Below the pieces are notes generated by a model. It had not been told where the DNA came from, did not search any database, and saw only the letters and a program-made list of their open reading frames with translations. 64,000 bases of DNA from Hygrophila difformis (taxonomy: Eukaryota > Streptophyta > Magnoliopsida > Lamiales > Acanthaceae), in NCBI GenBank assembly GCA_030278955.1, contig JAOANR010000004.1, positions 682,001 through 746,000 of the forward strand, in the 5' to 3' direction. Numbering within the stretch: the first letter of the stretch is position 1; each line of letters opens with the position of its first letter. A program made the position numbers and the translations under genes. This document shows, piece by piece, positions 1-15,049 of the stretch.

Positions 1-960
1 CCCTAATCTAAGCTTGATCATCCATAAGCATGCAACATTATCCCAAGAAAAAGTCACCAAGCAGTGACATAAAAATGCAAAAACAAGAGTCAAATGACCC
101 AAGGAAAATGAAAACAGTAAGATCCATGGGGTGTGAGACCCATTTCATGATTTTGGGACACAAATGGAGAATGTTTTCCCATTTCATTAAACGGTGTTGT
201 TCATACTCATGGTTTGAGTACCACAAACCCTTAAACAAAAGTTTATAACAAAAACAAGGTTTAAAACTGGCTGCCTAATCAAAGTGCAGTAAACTATTTC
301 TAACTAGTGCATAAATTAAATAATACAAAAGAAAACCTAACTAAACTACCCTAAACTAAACTAAACTACTGAACTCCCCAACTTGTCTTCAAGAAGGTGT
401 AGTTTTTCTAAAATTCTTCCAACCTTTAGCTCAAAGGAAACACCTCATATTTATAGAGGGGAAACCCTAAGCTCATGGGCCTTGATTTGAGCCCATTGTG
501 TCTCAAGACATCACACACATCACAGCTTTGTCCTGGAGCACCAAGTTTGGTCGCGGAACATACTGCATGTGGCAAAGCTTCTCGACTGGGTCTTGTGTCT
601 CTAAAACTTTATCTTGGTCGCGGAATGGACCTTTGTCGCGGAACAGGGCATCGCGACAAAGGTATCGCGCCAAGGGACTTTGGCTGGTCTCTTCTTCATC
701 TGGGCCACTTGGTCGCGGAACTCCTCCTTTGTCGCGGAACACTGTATCGCGCCAAGGGACTTCCGCGACAAATGTCTTCCTGGGCCTGCTGGGTTGGGCC
801 AGATGGGCCGAAAATATTCTTTTTGTGGGCTTTTCTCTCTTTTTCCCATCTTTTTTGTTTCCTTTTCTTTTTCTCATGTTTTTGGATTTTTCTAACATAA
901 ATATGTAATAAAATTACATATTTATGTCTTTTTCACACCAGCTTATTATTTTTACAATTA
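1..960 (-). mobile_element. Probable LTR fragment of a retrotransposon, minus strand
   Basis: No protein-coding signal is convincing here. Read on the minus strand, a GC-rich hairpin array (548-775) is followed by a TATAAATA box (complement of 448-455) and a leader-like stretch. This is the same order seen in the LTRs elsewhere in this window. The left side runs off the window, so neither LTR end nor a target-site duplication can be checked. Calling it an LTR is inference from layout; a promoter region of an ordinary gene is possible. Confidence 0.4.
548..775. repeat. GC-rich hairpin array, 'GTCGCGGAA' type
   Basis: Several copies of GTCGCGGAA and of its complement alternate here. Exact inverted repeats include CTTTGTCGCG (631-640) with CGCGACAAAG (652-661), and TTTGTCGCGGAA (728-739) with TTCCGCGACAAA (761-772). 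The phrase ATCGCGCCAAGGGACTT occurs twice. Open frames across this stretch are by-products of its composition. Confidence 0.8.
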
Positions 961-2220
961 TGCATAAATCAGTCCAATTCGACTGCTTTCTTACTTAATG
1001 TAAGACCGGAATGCGATCAAATGCCCGTTTAAGACACGGAAATGGATTGAAAATAATGGTCATTTCTGGCCATTATCATTTGCCCTATGTTAGAAAGTTT
1101 CAGGATGTTAACCAAGTTCTGGGTGGCTTTAACTCACCGGCTGATGCTCGGTTGCCAACCCCCTCCCCCTCGTATGAGAGCTTCTTATTGATCTTTACTA
1201 TTGTACATATTGACACTTTTCAGGCCTAGCTAATCACATAACGCACACACTTTGGACAGGTATCTGTTGGATAAGATGTAAGCCCTAACAACATTGAGTT
1301 GCACAGTTCACTTGAGTCCCAAATTGATATGAACAACTTCCTTGCTGAAATGCTTACCACCACAACATCTGGAACCAACCCCTTACCAGCCTCAATCTAC
1401 ACATGCTGCCTCCACCGTTGCACCACTCATCAGTAGAGGTGGGAAACAATACATGACACTCGCCAACATCATTGCAACATCAAATCAAAAGGGGAAGGGG
1501 AAGATGGATTAGACAACTGCTTCTATGTTGAAACTTTTAACTTATTTTGGTGGAGTACATATTTTGTATATTGCCATGTATAGGCATTTTTTGAACAAAT
1601 ATTGTGTGTGAAACTGTTGTGTACATGTGAACTCCAACAGCTACTGCTTCCCACATATAGGGACAACATGTTTAGTGCATCGTTGCATAGGCTTGTGTCC
1701 ACTTTATCTCATTTTGGGACACTCACATATTCAGCATTTTGTATTGACACTTCTGTCATAGTTTGGCCATAATGCAGCATTATATGCAACCCATTTGTTG
1801 ACCTCTAATCTCACTCTATTTATTGATTTCTTAAGTTTTGGCAAGCTGCATCTACAAGTGTTAATTTTGTTCAATGAACTTCTTGTATTCAATTTTCAGG
1901 TACCAATTGCCAACTTCATGTATGAACTTAGCCTTCAAACACCATTACATATGCAATATTTCACTCACAAACACCATTACATTCCACTCTTCAAACACCA
2001 TTAAACAGAAATTTACCGAAACATATACAATATTTCATTCACAAACACCATTACATTCCACCCTTCAAACACCATTCACAACCACAAAATCTACAAGGAA
2101 TGTCACTTACTAAGGGCAATGATGAACTTACATTCCAGCCTTCAAACCATTGCCAACGTTCATACATTAATCCACCAAAACTCATAACACTTCCAAAACA
2201 AAACACCAACATACTACAAC
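961..2220. other. Intergenic spacer with a possible C-terminal coding relic
   Basis: A plus-strand frame from about 1349 to a TAG at 1510-1512 reads like the end of a protein, with a basic tail ending KGKGKMD. It has no start codon or recognisable family, so it is noted only as a possible exon relic. The rest is AT-rich with a short direct repeat (1948-2076). Nothing else supportable was seen. Confidence 0.3.
1948..2076. repeat. 55-bp imperfect direct repeat
   Basis: Copies at 1948-2002 and 2022-2076 differ at three positions and share the core CACAAACACCATTACATTCC. The spacing between copies is 74 bp. Shorter pieces (TTCAAACACCATT) occur just upstream and downstream. Confidence 0.8.
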
Positions 2221-2734
2221 TACAGTACAAATAGAAGTACAAGTGACTGAACACAGACTGCAAATCCTAGCATCAAACAGGCCAGCTTCCAACCAAATGC
2301 CACTCTCAGTTCAACTCTACCTTGCTGCGGATCACCAAATGCCGTCTCCGGGAACCTGCCGCCAGCCTCCTCCTCTGCTCGTCCTCCATTCCCAATACCA
2401 TTGTCTTGGCTTGTAGGTATCACTTGCACTCCACTTGGTTCCCATTGCGCCTTATCAGAGTCACCCACGCTACAAAAGATCGACATCCATTCCTCCCACG
2501 GCAGCAATAGAGTTTCCCCTCATTCCCAATCCTCGTCGACTCCACAACCCTAATCTTTGCCCTCTCTCCACACCTGCAATACGGCGTCCTTGGGTAGCGA
2601 AGATCGAGTGTCTTCCTCACCGCTAGCTGCCCCTTTCTTGTTGCGGATTGGGTTGAAGCTGCACTCGACGTCGTGCCCTTGCTTGAACTCCGCTGCATTT
2701 TTTCCGTTCGTTCTAGGGCACAAATTCGTTTCAA
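2221..2734 (-). pseudogene. GRF-type zinc-finger protein, frameshifted
   Basis: The 104-codon frame starting at 2734 has a basic, serine-rich N-terminus and then a GRF-type zinc-finger core. It contains CRCGE, then LYCC, then GCRSFVAW, which matches the C-x-C ... C ... C-x-F-x-x-W pattern of plant GRF proteins. Just after the tryptophan the natural continuation (GDSDKAQWEPSG...) lies in another frame, which runs to 2220 and ends in a hydrophobic stretch of about 20 residues resembling a C-terminal membrane anchor. That order (short N-terminus, GRF finger, C-terminal membrane segment) is typical of small plant GRF proteins. The frame change near 2475 means a pseudogene, a sequence error or an unrecognised intron. 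Its cellular role is unknown. Confidence 0.5.
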
Positions 2735-4200
2735 AAGTCGATGGAGGAATGAGTTCCCAATTCGCGTTTGTATTTATTTTACATTAATGTGTCGTGGAAT
2801 CAACACGGTGGATTTGGACCATGGTCCCGCGTCCCATGTGGCCCATTAGGGAGCTTAATGATCGCCACGTCAACCCACCAGATTTAATTACCCGGATTTG
2901 GGTCGATTGGGTGTGGATTTAACATTTCAATTGGGCCATTGTGGGCCAAAAAAATTGTCTGGACTGAATCGTAAAAAAAAGAAACATAAGGGACCTTTTT
3001 GGCAATTTTTCCTAAGATAAAGAAAAGGCATAAACAATTATGTGTATATAACCCTTACTAAGAAAATAGAATGCACAGCACAACACCAAATAGGGAAGTA
3101 CCAAATTACACTCCGGTAAGTAGACTTTCAAAGTGTGATTTAATTGAGCCCAATCCTGGTATTCACACACCAACGAAGTTAGAAGCCTTCCTGTAATCTC
3201 ACAAAGAAGGATAGCATCATATTATCTCAATGAAATGTCACAGGGCTTAAAAATTCTTAGAAACTACAAGTGTACTCATTTATGTTGCTAAACATCAACA
3301 CCAAATTCAATCCTAGTACTACCCCATTTGAATCAAGCATCACATCATCTTCTGCAGTCCTAATCTTGATACAGAACTTCAATGTTTCAAAACATCAACA
3401 CCAAATTCAATCCTAGTATTACCACTCCTACTCAATCCATTCATCAAAACCTCCTAAGTTTCATCAAAACCTCCTAAGTTCTAGGACTACAATTAATCCC
3501 TTCTGCAGCAAATTTCTTGTAGAAATTCATGGCATCGCCCATTTTATCTTCCAAACACAACACTTTCCTCAGAGTAGTAGAAGTGAGAATGTTATTCATA
3601 ATTTAGGGCTAGGATTAATCCCCCAAAACCCTTTCCTCGAATAATGACGCAGAAACAAAATTTAAAAAAATTTAAAGAAGCAAAAATCAAAAAGGAAGAA
3701 AGACAAAGTTTAAGGAATCAGAACCACCCTATGTCGCCGCCCACTGCCTGCCTGCATCGCCACCCGCCACCGTTTGCCTCCGTCGCCGCTTGCCTGTGTC
3801 GGCACCCGCCGCCTGCCTGTGTTGACAAGATTTGGGAAAGTGGGTGAGTATACTTGCGTCTGCCTGAGTCGGGATTTGGAGATGCGAAGAGAAGAAAATC
3901 CGTAGAAATTGTAAGATGGAGAAGAAAGGAAACAATACCGTCTAAACCCGGCATTCTCATATCCCACATTAAAATAATACATGGAGATATCTAGGAAACT
4001 GCTAAACACTGGCATGTATTATTCCTATGTATAAAAATAATACAATGAGGCCCAATACAGTCCAATACATCCAACCAAACATACCCTAAATGCATAAACG
4101 ATGTTTTTTCTATGGGTAGTATTTTGGAATAATTATAGGTAAGATTGTAATTAGCTCAAGAGTAAATAACTGAAACAAAAAGAAGACAAAACATAAAAGT
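2735..4200. other. Repeat-rich spacer downstream of DEGP10
   Basis: At 2989-3012 the motif AGGGACCTTTTTGGCAATTT resembles the terminus of a plant Mutator-like element. No matching opposite end was found, so no element is called. CATCAACACCAAATTCAATC is repeated at about 3293 and 3392, and TCATCAAAACCTCCTAAGTT is a tandem pair at 3441-3480. A short GC-rich, internally repetitive stretch lies at 3730-3830. The 3' untranslated part of DEGP10 presumably occupies the region just below 4200, but no clear poly(A) signal could be fixed. Confidence 0.4.
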
Positions 4201-8575
<4,375 letters not shown>

Positions 8576-9126
8576 GGGGCGGCTAAAGACCCGCTATTCT
8601 TACTATTCTTACTGACTTCACCCCCACCCTCTTTTTATGATGACCCCGGCTATTCATACTACTTCGTTTGCTAACATCACCCCACCTCAATTTTCTTCTA
8701 CCCAAAATACCCATAATGCTGCAAAAATAATTGAGGGAAAAAAAACGCACATTCCTACATACACCCCACCCAACCTTATAATCCCAACACTTACCAAAAC
8801 GTCTTTCTTCTACCCTAACCCCACCCCATCGATCAAATTTGAAGAACAATGCTAATTGGAGAAGAAGACCACGACAAACAAGAACATCACAGTTGTTGAC
8901 CATGACCATGGATAGAGCCCAGGTAAAGTAAAAAATATTTATCTGCCTCTATTTCTTTTTTTTCTCTCCCTGCCATTGTTCTCATTTTTCCCATACCCTA
9001 ATTTTTAGCTTTACCAGATTGAGATGAGTGTTTGGCGTTTTTCTTTTGGGATGAGGAAGATGGTGTTCGACCCTGGTGCGATGGACACGCATGGTGTTCT
9101 TCTACTTTGGTTGTCGGACACGAAGG

Positions 9127-9290
9127 AGGATGCACGGCGCTGGGTGCCGAACGCCGAAGACACGGATCGGCGTCGGGTGCCGAATGCCCTTGCTAGTGTG
9201 CGGGCATGAGCGCCGTGCGCACTTCGTGTCGTTCGGCATCGGGTGCCGAACTCAGCGCACGCTGAACGGCCATGTCTACCGAACGGGTTC
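9127..9290. repeat. Left hairpin array of MULE A
   Basis: GC-rich block with alternating GGTGCCGAAC and GTTCGGC-type words, for example CGTTCGGCATCGGGTGCCGA at about 9229, which can pair across a short loop. It is the mirror counterpart of the block at 11405-11605. Confidence 0.75.
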
Positions 9291-9687
9291 TCCCTGTTTG
9301 ACATTACTTGTGTCGTGACTGCTCTTTGTTTGGGAGGGTCTTCCAGGGACCGGTGATGTTACAACAATTAATTGAGAGCTTAATTTGGCACGTACAATTA
9401 AATGATAAAATAATTAATTGAGAACTTAATTTTTCAATGCTAAAAAGTCAAGTAATGTCCATCTCAACCTGTAATTATGATTGTTTTTTTGCTAAACTGT
9501 AACTGTGATTGTTGAGTATCTGTGATTCTGTGAATAAGCAAGTGTATTCGTCCCTTTATTTGTTTATGTGCCTTTCTATTTCCACCAAACCCTTATGCCC
9601 TTGCCCTTCTTTTCCATCTCATTATGACTTCTAAATGGAATGTGGATCCTTTTTAATGTCTAACCATTGCAAAATGATGTTGTGCAG

Positions 9688-9726
9688 GTGCATTTGGTTG
9701 GTGGGTTTGATGATATCTCACCTCAA
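9688..9726 (+). pseudogene. Exon-like fragment, possibly from NTAN1
   Basis: After an AG acceptor the frame reads VHLVGGFDDISPQ and then meets a GT. The motif resembles the VHLVGGF segment of protein N-terminal asparagine amidohydrolase (NTAN1). Only 13 codons support this, so it could be chance. If real, MULE A captured a host fragment. Confidence 0.25.
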
Positions 9727-11300
9727 GTCTCGTCAACCATCCCTGCTTTTAGGACATTAACAAGAATGAACATGGACGGCAGCAGCTTCAAGATTTGTTG
9801 AAGAATCTGTAGCTAAAAATGTGAACGACATTTTCCCCTTCCCCTTATATGCCACATTTCAATTTAGTTGGCCTATTTCCTTCCGACTAAACCTGTAACA
9901 TATTTACAATGGGTAGTCATCAACTATTACCAGCATGTACCTCTCAAATGATATCCGAATACATTATACATTCACCATTTTGTCAGTTCCTCTTAAAATT
10001 TAGTTTGCCTATTTCCTTCTAAATCTCCACTACTTTTTATCTCTTCTACATGGGTCCAAACATTAAAACAAGGTTCAATTTTTTTTCACAAAATAAAAAT
10101 TTAATAACAAATTTAATATGTCAAAAGTAAAATACAAAAATTATTCGGCTTCGGCTCTCCCCTCAAAAAAAGTAAAATACAAAATTTGCTATGTCAATAG
10201 ATAATACAAGTCATCATCCTTCTGTGCATTCTCTTCATATTGTTCAGAATTATGACCCGTTTTTTTGTCATCCTCAGCATTCTCTTCATATCTTCTTCAG
10301 AATTATGAGCCTGGTTTACTTTTCTGTCATCCTCAGCATTATTTTGAGAATCTACCATTGGCTTGTGATCATTTTGGATGTAACCCTTTGGAGTGGAGGA
10401 TAGTCTTCTTCCTACATACACACACATATATGATAAACAAGCACATAAAGAATGACAGAAATTTGATATGAGATGCATAGCAATAGATACAACAGTTTAA
10501 TTTATTAAAACAAGGACCCGAGAGTGTTCATCGTAAGATTTCCTTATAAACCGCTGTAAGTTGAATTACATATCTCATATTTCACTCCAGAAAAATTCAG
10601 TCAAAAAGATTAAAAGATTGATGAGGACATGCGACCTTACAAGATAGAGAGAATATGAACAATCAATGACTTGCTGCCAATAAACATGAGACCTTTCAAG
10701 ACCAAGTTGGTAGCACTTTGGACAAAAAAAAAATATGTTCATGGCTCATTCAATTGTGCATGAAAGAATAGCAATTACAAAATGAAAAAATAAGCACTAC
10801 AAATCAAAATTATAGAAACCGGTCCATTATACATGCATTTCATAGCTTGAATAGTCAACTAAATGTACATTATATTAAATTGTGATTATCAAGCTAATAT
10901 AAAACCCTGCATTTTAAATTATGTTTATCATTGAATTAAGAAATTAAGCAATGTCAATAGAGAATCCACAGGAAACATAAATTTTTCATAATCCAGGTAC
11001 CATAAAAGAACAAAAGTTTTGCACTGTGTCTCAAACTAAGTGATGGTTCCATGTTTTACACATCACAAATGCTTTCTTAGCCTAAGATTTCACAGTAAAT
11101 AAATTGTCTCAATTCATGTTACTATGAGCCAAACCCAACTTGAAATTCCAATGAAGGTCGCATCTTATCATGTTTCAGTATATGCAAGTACATAGAATCA
11201 TGTTTCTGTAGAGCTTAAAGCTAACACATGAATCCATGTTCTAGTGTCCATATCAAATATTCAGGTAAGTAAATGCATATACATAGAATCTATTTGCCAG

Positions 11301-11380
11301 AAATCATCATCCTGATTCCCTAGTGAAAAAGCTATAGTGCAAATCATCATCCTGATTCCCTAGTGAAAAAGCTATAGTGC
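11301..11380. repeat. Perfect 40-bp tandem duplication
   Basis: The 40-bp unit starting AAATCATCATCCTGATTCCC occurs twice head-to-tail (11301-11340 and 11341-11380) with no differences, just inside the right hairpin array of MULE A. Confidence 0.95.
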
Positions 11381-11404
11381 GATTATAATGCAAAAAGATA
11401 AGGT

Positions 11405-11605
11405 ACCAAGGGCGTTCGGCACCCGTTGCCGTGCGGAACAAAAAGCGTTCGGCACCTGTCGCCGTGTGGAACAAAGGGCGTTCGGCACCCGACGCCGCAC
11501 GCTCACTGTGACATTCGGTGGCCACCGCCGAGCAGAACAAAGGGCGTTCGGCACCCACTGCCGAACGCCACGAAGTCCATCCATCACACCAGGGCCGAAC
11601 GGCCA
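11405..11605. repeat. Right hairpin array of MULE A
   Basis: GCGTTCGGCACC recurs about every 33-70 bp, each copy followed by a partial complement (TGCCGTGCGG, CGCCGTGTGG, TGCCGAACGC) and often by the spacer GAACAAAGGG. Stems are short and GC-rich. Confidence 0.8.
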
Positions 11606-12474
11606 TCATCTTCCCAGCCTTCCAAAATGTGAAAACACTCTTCCCCAGCCCCAAATTCAATTATCCACATACACAAATACAAGTAACTCTTTCTAAATCA
11701 ATACATCTAAATTCAACTTCTGCATAAAATCAAAATTCTTAACCTGTAATCCTATCCCATTTTGGTGAGCAAGTCTATCCATGGCCTTCTCTTGCTTATT
11801 CTTCCGGCGAGTTCTTCCTGTGGTTGCTGTGCGGTGATTGAGCGAGTGGGAGAGAGGCGGTGGCTGCGCGGTGTGTGAGTGGGAGAGAGGTGATGGTTGC
11901 GCTGATTCTTCTTGGAGAGATACGAGCAGGGTGAGTGAGTGGGGGTGAAGATGATTAGGGGTGGGGTGTATGAAGTATAGTTAGTTCCTTATGTTTTTAA
12001 GTCACAAGGGTAATAGTGGAATTTAGCTTGGTGTGTATTTAGAATTATAAGGATATTTTGAATTTTTTGATGGGGCAAAGTTAGTAATGGGTGATGATAG
12101 TAATGTGTAGAGTACAAATAGCCCGGGTCTTTTATGATACCCAAAATGCCCTCAACCGAAAAAAAAAAAAAAAAAAACAACATACATACTAATTTCCTAC
12201 ATACACCCTATTACACAAACCCCAATTTCAAACCCTTCTCCATCCTCCAAAACTCTAACATTTCCAAACACTCCACCCAAAATCAAACTCTTCCCCCACC
12301 CTCCAAACCCTAATTTCTTACACATACCAATGTTCAACAATGCACACATTCTTGGCAAAAAATAGTAAAAATCAAAGAAATAATGGTGTAGAATAATTGT
12401 CCAAGAAATGGAGGAAGAATGGTCACATTTGGATGAAGAGATAATGATTTAAAAATTCTGAAATTTCAAAATTT

Positions 12475-12672
12475 TCGCACAGCCGTTCGGCAATGGTCCG
12501 CCGAACGCATAACACACCGCGCGGCAGACCGTGCCGCACGTGAAGAAGACCGTTCGGCCGAGGTGGCCGCGCGTCGCATGTAACGCACGGCCAGGTCTGC
12601 CGCACGCCTCATTTGGCGCACAGCCAAGCCGGTCGCGCGGGCTTCAGACCGTTCAGCCGTGATGGCTGAACA
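12475..12672. repeat. Left hairpin array of MULE B
   Basis: Exact stems include CGTTCGGC with GCCGAACG (8-nt loop, about 12483-12506) and GTTCAGCC with GGCTGAAC (5-nt loop, about 12651-12671). GTTCGGC and GCACGGC-type words are mixed in the same block. Confidence 0.8.
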
Positions 12673-12754
12673 GGTCTGTAGACATTTTTTTTTGTTTGTT
12701 TGTTCTCATTCCTATTTCAATACTTTTTTATTGCATAAATCACCTTCTTTTGAG

Positions 12755-12903
12755 ACGAAATGGAGTGCTACACAAGCCGTTGATAATTCAATTGGAAATG
12801 AGTGGAGCACGGATGTCATTGGCACCGACTACACACACAAATTCACGACTCATTATCGTTATCTAGAACCATTGAATTTGGATAAAGTTACTTGGGCGAT
12901 GTG
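12755..12903 (+). pseudogene. Relic of MULE transposase N-terminal exon
   Basis: The frame contains IGNEWSTDVIGTDYTHKF, which corresponds to IGNELSIDVIGEDFTHVF in the first coding exon of the MULE C transposase. It ends at a TGA (12901-12903) soon after the shared region. No other transposase sequence survives in MULE B. Confidence 0.75.
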
Positions 12904-13462
12904 AACATGTATGAGAATTCTCAATGTTGTGCTTTAGATTCACGCAATTCTTATGCCACCAACTTCGCATCGTCCACCTAATATCCAACAACAACAAAAA
13001 TCCACAAACAGAAACAAATAAAATGTGTGACATTTATAACAGATTCATCTTGAAGCTATAGTAAATTAAAATCCAAATGTTCCCAAATATCAAAATTGAA
13101 TAACATCGATTTAAGAAACAAAGCTAATATCACAATTATCACACACAAAGGGTGATCGTCGGGCTGATGGCTCCTCGTGGGCGAAATCCTGAGCCGACTC
13201 GACTGGATGTGCAACATGATCTACAACGGGCGATCGTCGCGCAACTGGCTCCTCGTGGGCGTGATCTTGAATCGGCTCATCCACCTCCGGCTACTGAATA
13301 TGATGCTCTACTATTGCAGCATTATCTCCATCATCTCTAAGCTGCCGGACCCGTTGAGCTCAGACTAATGGTGTAGGCCGAAGACTATGATAAACTTTTT
13401 GATCTGAAATTCAAGCGGCAATTTATAAGTATAAATACCAAGCATAAGAGATAAAGGAGATA

Positions 13463-13477
13463 GGGGGGGGGGGGGGG
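13463..13477 (+). repeat. Run of 15 G
   Basis: Uninterrupted G homopolymer just before the right hairpin array of MULE B. Its length is a likely weak point of the assembly. Confidence 0.9.
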
Positions 13478-13484
13478 AGTGGAA

Positions 13485-13840
13485 CAGACCTGTTCGACAG
13501 TGAGGGTCGAACAGGGTTAGAACCTTGCGGCCACATCTGCCGCACAGTCTTGGTAGCGTGCCGACGACGATAATGGAATATATCTTAAATTAAAGCGAAA
13601 TCTATAAGTATAAAAACCATGCCTAATAGAGAAAGAGAAAGAACAAAAAAAATAAAAAAAAATAAAGTCAGCAGGTAACAGACCTATTCGGCCGTTTCTG
13701 CCGAACAGGCTAAAGACTGTGCGGCCATGTCGGCCGCACGGTCTCGGTAGCGTGCGGCCGAATGTGGCGCACGCCTACCCTGGTGCGCGGCGCTTCCCGC
13801 CGTGCACATCACCTATTGTTCGGCACACCAGTGCCGAACA
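13485..13840. repeat. Right hairpin array of MULE B
   Basis: Exact stems include CTGTTCGAC with GTCGAACAG (about 13489-13513), GTGCGGCC with GGCCGCAC (about 13719-13739) and TGTTCGGCAC (13817-13826) with GTGCCGAACA (13831-13840, 4-nt loop). The block lies just inside the right end. Confidence 0.8.
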
Positions 13841-14798
13841 GAGCCCGTCCTCAACCTCCAACATCTCACTCTTGGCCATTCAAAACTCTATCCAAATGCA
13901 ATTTTAAACACCAAAAACATCAATGTACTATTACTAGACCTAAATGGAAGTGTTGTAACATTTTAATTAACATTTCCAACAAATGGGTCAAGTAAACAAA
14001 TCAACCATAAGTAGTCTAAATTATTTACTTTTGAATCTGTCCATGGTGCTTGTTCTTGCTTGGATTGAATAGTAGGCTCGGTTATGAAGAAGAAAAAATG
14101 CACAATGAAGAGAATGCACTTGATTCCGATTGATGTCGAGATAGAGGAAGGGAACGGGCGCTGCTCTTCTTTTCTTTCCTTGGTGTTGCTCGATTGAGAG
14201 AGAGAGGAAGGGAACGGGGTGTACACGGGTGGGGTGTATGAAGCAATAGCTAGGATTTGTTTCCTTTTTTTCCATAAGGGTATTTAGGTATTTTGTTATG
14301 GTGTGTATTTAGAAATTGGTATAATTTTTAAAGATTTGGTTGGAGTATGTTTAGTAATGGGGTTATGCCAGCAAAAATAGGTGTACGAATAGCCCGCGTC
14401 GCGGCTAAAATCACTCTCCCACATTCTAAATCCACCCTCCCCCAATTTTCCCATACACAAATTGCCCTTCACTAATTCAAACATTAAAAAAAAACATTAC
14501 ATTTTACTATTCTGAATCCATCCCACCCCTCAATATTAAAAAAAAAAAAAAACATTACACTCTATTATTCTAAATCCACCCCACTCCAAACATACAAAAT
14601 TCACTCTAAACCCTAACATATTCTAAACCTAGTTCCACCCAAAATAATACCACCACAAAAAATGAAGAAACACAAGGATTAATTATCAAGATTCAAAGAA
14701 GAAGTGAAGGTGGAGTCATTAGCTGACAAATGGAGGAAGGAAAAGCACTTTGGAATGTAGAGGTAATGCTCCAAAAACCTTGAAATTCGTCAACTACG

Positions 14799-15000
14799 CA
14801 CAGACCGTTCGGTACAGGTCATCCGTGCGCGTTGCATGACGCACGACAGGTTGTGTCGTGCATGACACAACCCGCACGGCAGGTTGTGCCGTGCATGCTC
14901 AACCCGCACGGCAGGCCTGGCCGCGTGCAACACAAGGCGCACGGCAGCAACTGCCGTGCGCTACACAGTTCGCACGGTCATGTCTCCCGTGCACTCTGTT
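14799..15000. repeat. Left hairpin array of MULE C, upstream of the transposase
   Basis: Two neighbouring hairpins share the loop GGTTG but differ in one stem pair: GCACGACA/TGTCGTGC (14841-14861) and GCACGGCA/TGCCGTGC (14874-14894). A third is CGCACGGCA (14938-14946) with TGCCGTGCG (14952-14960). The array ends about 50 bp before a splice acceptor that opens the transposase exon, so it lies in the 5' leader or first intron. Confidence 0.85.
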
Positions 15001-15049
15001 CTGCAATTTTTTTTTTGGGGTTTTCATGATATATTTGTTTTTTTATACG

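Larger units (their letters stand above)
8642..12129. mobile_element. MULE A, inserted in the left end of MULE B
   Basis: The left end begins GACCCCGGCTATTC and the inverted right end begins GACCCGGGCTATTTGTAC. The perfect 9-bp duplication TTTTATGAT is at 8633-8641 and 12130-12138. The 3488-bp element has no recognisable transposase. It carries hairpin arrays near both ends (9127-9290 and 11405-11605) and long AT-rich sequence between them. Short exon-like stretches at 9688-9726 and 10180-10420 may be captured host fragments. Confidence 0.9.
8588..14400. mobile_element. MULE B, inserted 12 bp inside MULE C
   Basis: The left end begins GACCCGCTATTC and the inverted right end begins GACGCGGGCTATTCGTAC. 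The perfect 9-bp duplication GCGGCTAAA is at 8579-8587 and 14401-14409. Without MULE A the element is about 2.3 kb and non-autonomous. It retains one transposase-exon relic (12755-12903) related to that of MULE C, flanked by two hairpin arrays (12475-12672 and 13485-13840). It is therefore a deletion derivative of the same family. Confidence 0.9.

Noticed and set aside
475..908. Overlapping open frames of 80-140 codons on both strands
   Set aside because: They fall on the hairpin array and a T-rich stretch, encode low-complexity sequence in several frames at once and match no family; stops are rare there because of the composition.
2986..3012. End of a further Mutator-like element
   Set aside because: The motif is suggestive, but no matching opposite end or duplication could be found in the window.
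14799..15000. CRISPR-like array of short repeats
   Set aside because: Repeats are hairpins of varying sequence with irregular spacing and no unique spacers; the setting is a eukaryotic transposon.
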